64,000 nucleotides of DNA from Actinomycetospora chibensis (lineage in GTDB: Bacteria > Actinomycetota > Actinomycetes > Mycobacteriales > Pseudonocardiaceae): positions 248,001 through 312,000 of the forward strand of contig NZ_JAQZAM010000002.1 of the NCBI RefSeq assembly GCF_028737215.1, in the 5' to 3' direction. This document shows, one piece after another, positions 60,681 to 64,000 of the stretch. The notes under the pieces are model-generated. The model made no database searches, was not told the DNA's origin, and saw nothing but the letters and a program-made list of their open reading frames with translations. Made by a program: the position numbers and the translations under genes. Numbering within the stretch: position 1 is the stretch's first letter; each line of letters starts with the position of its first letter.

Positions 60681-60739
60681 GTTCGTTGTCGTTCCCGGCC
60701 TCCCTGCACCACAGGACTTGGCCGGGAACGACGACGAAC
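60681..60739. terminator. 20-bp inverted repeat downstream of the secreted hydrolase
   Basis: Arms 60681-60700 (GTTCGTTGTCGTTCCCGGCC) and 60720-60739, 19 of 20 paired plus one G.T, loop of 19 bases. An 8-bp stretch GTCCTGTG at 60665-60672 can pair with CACAGGAC at 60710-60717 in the loop, so two structures compete. It sits just past the stop of the minus-strand hydrolase at 60746. Confidence 0.6.
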
Positions 60740-60745
60740 AACGAA

Positions 60746-61843
60746 TCAGGCTGCGCCGCGGATGCCGTGGGCGTCGAGCCAGCGGACGATGTTGGCCATG
60801 TAATCCTGACCGCCGTACCCGAGGAGTGTCCCATGGCCGGTGTTCTGCACGATGTACTTCGTGAACACGCCGGGTCTGTAGAAGTTGGGCTCGTTCGCGG
60901 TCATGGGATCAGTGTTGCAATCGTCCGTCGTGCCACACCAGATCTTGTCGAATCGACCGGGAGACCACAGCACCGGCACAGTGATGTTGCGCGTCAGATC
61001 GGTGTAGGACTTGAGGGTGATGTCGGCGAGTTCGGTCGCACCGACGATGTCCTTGGTGCGCTCCTCGACGGGTAGCTGGGCTTCGTCGTACGTGCCGGGG
61101 GGACCGAAGAAGAGAGTGCGCTGTCCCGGGATACTCGTGAGGTAGCCCGGATCGAGCGCGTAGGGCTGGCCGCGGAACTTCGGGTCGAGAAGCGCAGGCT
61201 GTACCAGGGTGCCGAGTCGCGCCGTGGACCGCGGAGTGAGCAGGCCGTGGCCGACGGCGTGCACGGCGATCGCATCGAGATCGCGGTAGCGCGCCGCGGC
61301 CACTTGGGCGGTGAGTCCACCCATGGAGTAGCCGTTGGCGACGACCTTGGTGAAGCGGGTGCCGACGGAGCCGTTGCGGAGGTGCTGTACGACCTGGTGG
61401 AGCGTGTTGGCGGCGACGTCGAAATTGAGCGAAACCGCGGGCGGGTGGTCGCTGTAGCCGTAACCGAGCCGGTCGAGGTTCAGCGTGGCGAAGCCGCGCT
61501 GCGTCATGTAGCGAACGTAGTTGTACCGGTCCGGCTGGTAGGACCAGTCGAAGTAGGCGTGGTTGTAGGTCCCGCCGTGGATCAGAACCTGGATGGGTTG
61601 CTCAGCCAGCGTCGCCGGATCGTCGGTGCACAGCTGTCCCCACACCTTGTAGGTCTTGTTGTTGACCTCCACCGGGAAGAAGTAGCCCTGGCACTGCGCC
61701 CCGCTCGCCGATTCTGAGCCGGGGGGGTTCGAGGGCGTCACGGTGTCTGCTGCAGAGGCTGGTGGGATCACCAGGAGACCGGCGAGCAAGGCGAGGAACA
61801 CGGGGACGGCGAGCTTCATCGCTCGCAGTCTGGGCAGGCGCAT
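60746..61843 (-). CDS. secreted alpha/beta hydrolase
   Basis: 365 residues with a Sec signal (VPVFLALLAGLLVIPPASAA). The nucleophile elbow is GYSMGGLTAQV, the oxyanion region IHGGTYNHAYFDW, the acid in SPGRFDKIWC and the histidine in NTGHGTLLGYGG. Two cysteine pairs (CQGYFF, CTDD; CGTTDDC) suggest disulfides. AAGGGG before ATG 61843 supports this start over ATG 61858. Two more hydrolase genes follow upstream on the same strand. Substrate could be an ester or lipid outside the cell. Confidence 0.85.
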   Translation of the reverse strand: MRLPRLRAMKLAVPVFLALLAGLLVIPPASAADTVTPSNPPGSESASGAQCQGYFFPVEVNNKTYKVWGQLCTDDPATLAEQPIQVLIHGGTYNHAYFDWSYQPDRYNYVRYMTQRGFATLNLDRLGYGYSDHPPAVSLNFDVAANTLHQVVQHLRNGSVGTRFTKVVANGYSMGGLTAQVAAARYRDLDAIAVHAVGHGLLTPRSTARLGTLVQPALLDPKFRGQPYALDPGYLTSIPGQRTLFFGPPGTYDEAQLPVEERTKDIVGATELADITLKSYTDLTRNITVPVLWSPGRFDKIWCGTTDDCNTDPMTANEPNFYRPGVFTKYIVQNTGHGTLLGYGGQDYMANIVRWLDAHGIRGAA

Positions 61844-62206
61844 GCGGCCCCTTTTCATCGACGGACCATGGACGCGGCCCTCGTCGAGGGGACGCGCAGA
61901 GATCGGTGGATTCCGCCGACGTCAGAAGGCGGCGGTGAGGCTGCCCGGGCACCGGTCGGGCCGGAGGCAGTGTCTGGGCGCACGTGCCCTCGGAGTCGCA
62001 CAGGGACGGGCGGACGGCGCCGGATTGGTGATCGAATTCGACCGATCACGTACGCGTCGCGCGGCGCGGGTGCGCCCGGCATGGACGCGGTGAGCGAGAG
62101 AGCTGTAGATGTCGCTGTCAGTCGGGGAGCATCGAGTCCTCCAAGACGGTCACACCAAGTCCAACGACCGAGCTCAGACACAGGTGACGGTTTATCGACA
62201 TCTTTG
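61844..62206. other. intergenic region without recognisable features
   Basis: A gap of about 360 bases between two minus-strand hydrolase genes. I see no promoter with good spacing, no RNA fold and no coding remnant; it contains the start region of the secreted hydrolase. Confidence 0.6.
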
Positions 62207-63094
62207 TCACGGCTGGTCGGTGACCAGACAGGTCTCGAAGAATGCCGCTGTGGCGAGGTGGTGGGCATAGCCGGCGCGGTGGGCGTCGAGGCTGTGCCCC
62301 GCGGCTCGCTGCACGGTGACGGTGGCACCGTCCACCTTCTCGAACGCGGCGGCAGCCTGGCGCTGCGCGTGCTCGTCGGAGGCCCAGATCCCGTCGTGCT
62401 CGGGGAGGACGTGCAGGACAGGGACCGAGATCCGCGCGGCGACCCCGGGCATCGCTTCGGTCCAGTCGATCGCGCCGCGCAGCTCCTCGGCCGGCAGCGG
62501 GTGAAGATCCGCTCCGGCGTCGCGCTGCACGGCCGGGTCGACGAGGCCCGGGTCGGCAGCGAACATGACCTGGTCGCGTGCCTCGTTGGGCACCGACACG
62601 GTCGTGCTCTCGCCGAGCAGCGAGCCCCACATCTCGCGGAGGCCGGGCTGCCACACCATGCCCATGCCGGAGGCCATGACCCCTCGTAGAGGAGTGTCGG
62701 CGCCGTCGGCGGCCATGTCGGCGGCCATCGTGAGGGCGATCATCCCTCCGATGGAGTGCCCGATGAGGAAGACACGCAGGTCGTCGGTACGGGTCCGGCG
62801 CACCTCGCGGAGTGCGTCGCGCAGGATCTCGGACTGGGCGCCGAATCCACAGGCCGCCGGCTCCACGTTCGCGGCGATGCCGTAACCCGGCCGGTCCAGA
62901 GCGACCGCCGCGAATCCGAGGTCGGCGTAGTTCTGGAGCGCGGAGGCTCGCGGCGAGCTCTGCAGGTCGTAGTAGCGACTGGAGTACGTACCGCCGTGCA
63001 GCGCGAGCACCAGCGCACGCGCGGTGGTGGTGGGTTCGACGATCCGCCCGGCGAGTCGGTGGCCCGCAGCGGTGATCTCGATCGGGGTTGACAT
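62207..63094 (-). CDS. alpha/beta hydrolase
   Basis: 295 residues. Nucleophile elbow IGHSIGGMIALTMA, oxyanion region LALHGGTYSSRYYD, acid in VLPEHDGIWAS and His in QRAAGHSLDAH. The HGGTY block is shared with the secreted hydrolase downstream, so the two likely diverged from one ancestor. GAGGAG precedes ATG 63094. No signal peptide, thus intracellular. Confidence 0.88.
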   Translation of the reverse strand: MSTPIEITAAGHRLAGRIVEPTTTARALVLALHGGTYSSRYYDLQSSPRASALQNYADLGFAAVALDRPGYGIAANVEPAACGFGAQSEILRDALREVRRTRTDDLRVFLIGHSIGGMIALTMAADMAADGADTPLRGVMASGMGMVWQPGLREMWGSLLGESTTVSVPNEARDQVMFAADPGLVDPAVQRDAGADLHPLPAEELRGAIDWTEAMPGVAARISVPVLHVLPEHDGIWASDEHAQRQAAAAFEKVDGATVTVQRAAGHSLDAHRAGYAHHLATAAFFETCLVTDQP

Positions 63095-63140
63095 GGGTTC
63101 TCCTCACGTGGGTGGGACGCGCCCCGGAGGACGACGAAGG

Positions 63141-64000
63141 TCAGGGAAGCTGCCGGAGCCAGGGGTCGATGAGTGCGACGGCCTGATCGCGGCCGCGATC
63201 GCTTGCGGGCGAGTTGCCGTAGTGGTCGGCGACGAGGGCGTCGACGTGCTTGTCGGAGCTGCCGATCGTGTCCACGATCTGCTGGAAATCGCTGGGGAAC
63301 ACGCAGTTGTCGGCGGTGTAGGTGATGAGCACCGTCGGCAGCACCATCTCGGGGCCGGCCTTGGCGATGGTGGCCCGGGAGGACAGCGCCGACCACGTCG
63401 AGAGCCAGGCGTCCGGGGTCGTGAGGCGCCCGAAGCCGACGATGCCGTAGTTGGTGGTCTCCGGGCTCGCTCCGTAGACCGAACCGTAGCCGCGGTCGGA
63501 CTTGTCCAGGCTCTGGTCCATCGCGCGCAGGTCGGCGTCGGTGCGCCACACCGTGATCAGTCGGGCGGTGCCGGCGCGGCGGCGGTCGTCGGCGGTACCC
63601 TCGCCGGCCTTGACCCGGCGACGTGCGGCGAGGGCGGCGTCGATCGCGTCCCGGGCCCGCTGGTCGATGCGCGCGACGCGCTCGAGCTGTGCGGCCCGGT
63701 ACCGCTCGACGAACTCAGGATCGTAGGAGGAACTCTCCGGGGCCGGGCGGTAGCCGTTGGCCTCGGAGAAGGGGTCGAGGGCTGGATCGACGGAGAAGGC
63801 GTCGTCCTCGTCGGTGACCGACGGGTCGATGCAGCGGCTCAGGAGAGTGCCCTGCCCGGGGTGCGGCGCGAGGTAGGCCACGGCGTCGAGGGCGGGGAGG
63901 GTGGCCTTGTCCAGCAGGCTGGGTCGACCGGCGGGTGTGCGCGCGACCCGGTCCGCTGGGGCGCGCAGGGACTGCTGGACGTAGTAGGTCACCAGCCCAC
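63141..64000 (-). CDS. alpha/beta hydrolase-like protein (5' end outside window)
   Basis: About 286 visible codons of a gene that enters from beyond base 64000 (frame continues through GLVTYYVQQSLRAPADR at the edge). The C-terminal half has LPTVLITYTADNCVFPSDFQQ with the acid, and HVDALVADHYG with the likely His. A helical lid region (ERYRAAQLERVARIDQRARD) lies between. It is 46 bases upstream of the next hydrolase gene, so the hydrolases probably form one operon. Confidence 0.8.
   Translation of the reverse strand, partial: GLVTYYVQQSLRAPADRVARTPAGRPSLLDKATLPALDAVAYLAPHPGQGTLLSRCIDPSVTDEDDAFSVDPALDPFSEANGYRPAPESSSYDPEFVERYRAAQLERVARIDQRARDAIDAALAARRRVKAGEGTADDRRRAGTARLITVWRTDADLRAMDQSLDKSDRGYGSVYGASPETTNYGIVGFGRLTTPDAWLSTWSALSSRATIAKAGPEMVLPTVLITYTADNCVFPSDFQQIVDTIGSSDKHVDALVADHYGNSPASDRGRDQAVALIDPWLRQLP

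Noticed and set aside
59901-60803. Plus-strand frame containing EAKGLEPSTP
   Set aside because: This is the well-known false translation of the antisense of a tRNA 3' end.
1-64000. Insertion sequences or transposases
   Set aside because: No DDE or IS200-type frame and no matching terminal repeats were seen; only the integrase remnant near 60.2 kb.

Overview
The window is about 73 percent GC by eye, with short intergenic gaps, many GTG starts and many 4-bp ATGA/GTGA gene overlaps. Gene families such as a WhiB-era style small HTH protein, wax-ester synthase/DGAT, serine/threonine kinase, CsoR-type copper boxes and a DtxR-type iron box point to an actinomycete. A member of the Pseudonocardiaceae (Pseudonocardia or Actinomycetospora type) is my best guess, from gene content only. 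There is no rRNA, no complete tRNA, no CRISPR array and no intact transposase; the window reads as chromosomal accessory and niche metabolism.

Layout. 1-5.4 kb: end of a GT39-like membrane glycosyltransferase, a BglII-family restriction endonuclease with an MT-A70 adenine methyltransferase, a small HTH protein, a SnoaL-like protein, a membrane protein and methionine aminopeptidase. 5.5-12.4 kb: Baeyer-Villiger-type monooxygenase beside a frameshifted AraC regulator, two VOC proteins, a DCC thiol oxidoreductase, an enhancer-binding-protein-like activator without the sigma-54 motif, and a zinc alcohol dehydrogenase. 12.4-17.2 kb: amphi-Trp protein with a histone-H1-like tail, then a CoA operon (VOC with internal stop, enoyl-CoA hydratase, CaiB CoA-transferase, HTD2-type hydratase). 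17.8-22.9 kb: GntR-controlled operon for an MHS-family transporter, a two-subunit transketolase and an SDR.

23.2-28.5 kb is a nitrile/amide catabolism locus: ArsR-like and AmiC-like regulators (the latter fused to an SRPBCC domain), amidase, cobalt-type nitrile hydratase beta and alpha subunits and the accessory protein. 28.5-34 kb is a membrane flavin electron-transfer operon (ferric-reductase-like protein, FMN-binding protein, ApbE, DUF2231) downstream of a two-component system. 34-38 kb: AI-2E family protein, VTT-like membrane protein and a receptor-type serine/threonine kinase. 38.7-40.6 kb: LysR regulator divergent from a dioxygenase plus HD-domain oxygenase pair that resembles TmpA/TmpB of trimethylaminoethylphosphonate breakdown. 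40.9-43.9 kb: two small membrane proteins coupled to a WS/DGAT acyltransferase.

44-51.8 kb: NarL-type two-component system, hydrolase, VIT-family transporter, and a copper-type region in which two palindromic boxes separate DUF4396 from DUF6153-like and DUF305 genes. 51.9-55.6 kb: Fe3+ ABC transporter behind an iron-box-like palindrome. 55.7-59.9 kb: coupled aldolase, NDP-sugar epimerase, GT2/GT-C fusion and convergent GtrA, which together look like a complete lipid-linked sugar module. 60.0-60.4 kb: a tyrosine-recombinase remnant next to a 3' fragment of tRNA-Ala, the scar of an integrated element. 60.7-64 kb: three alpha/beta hydrolases in tandem, the last cut by the window edge.
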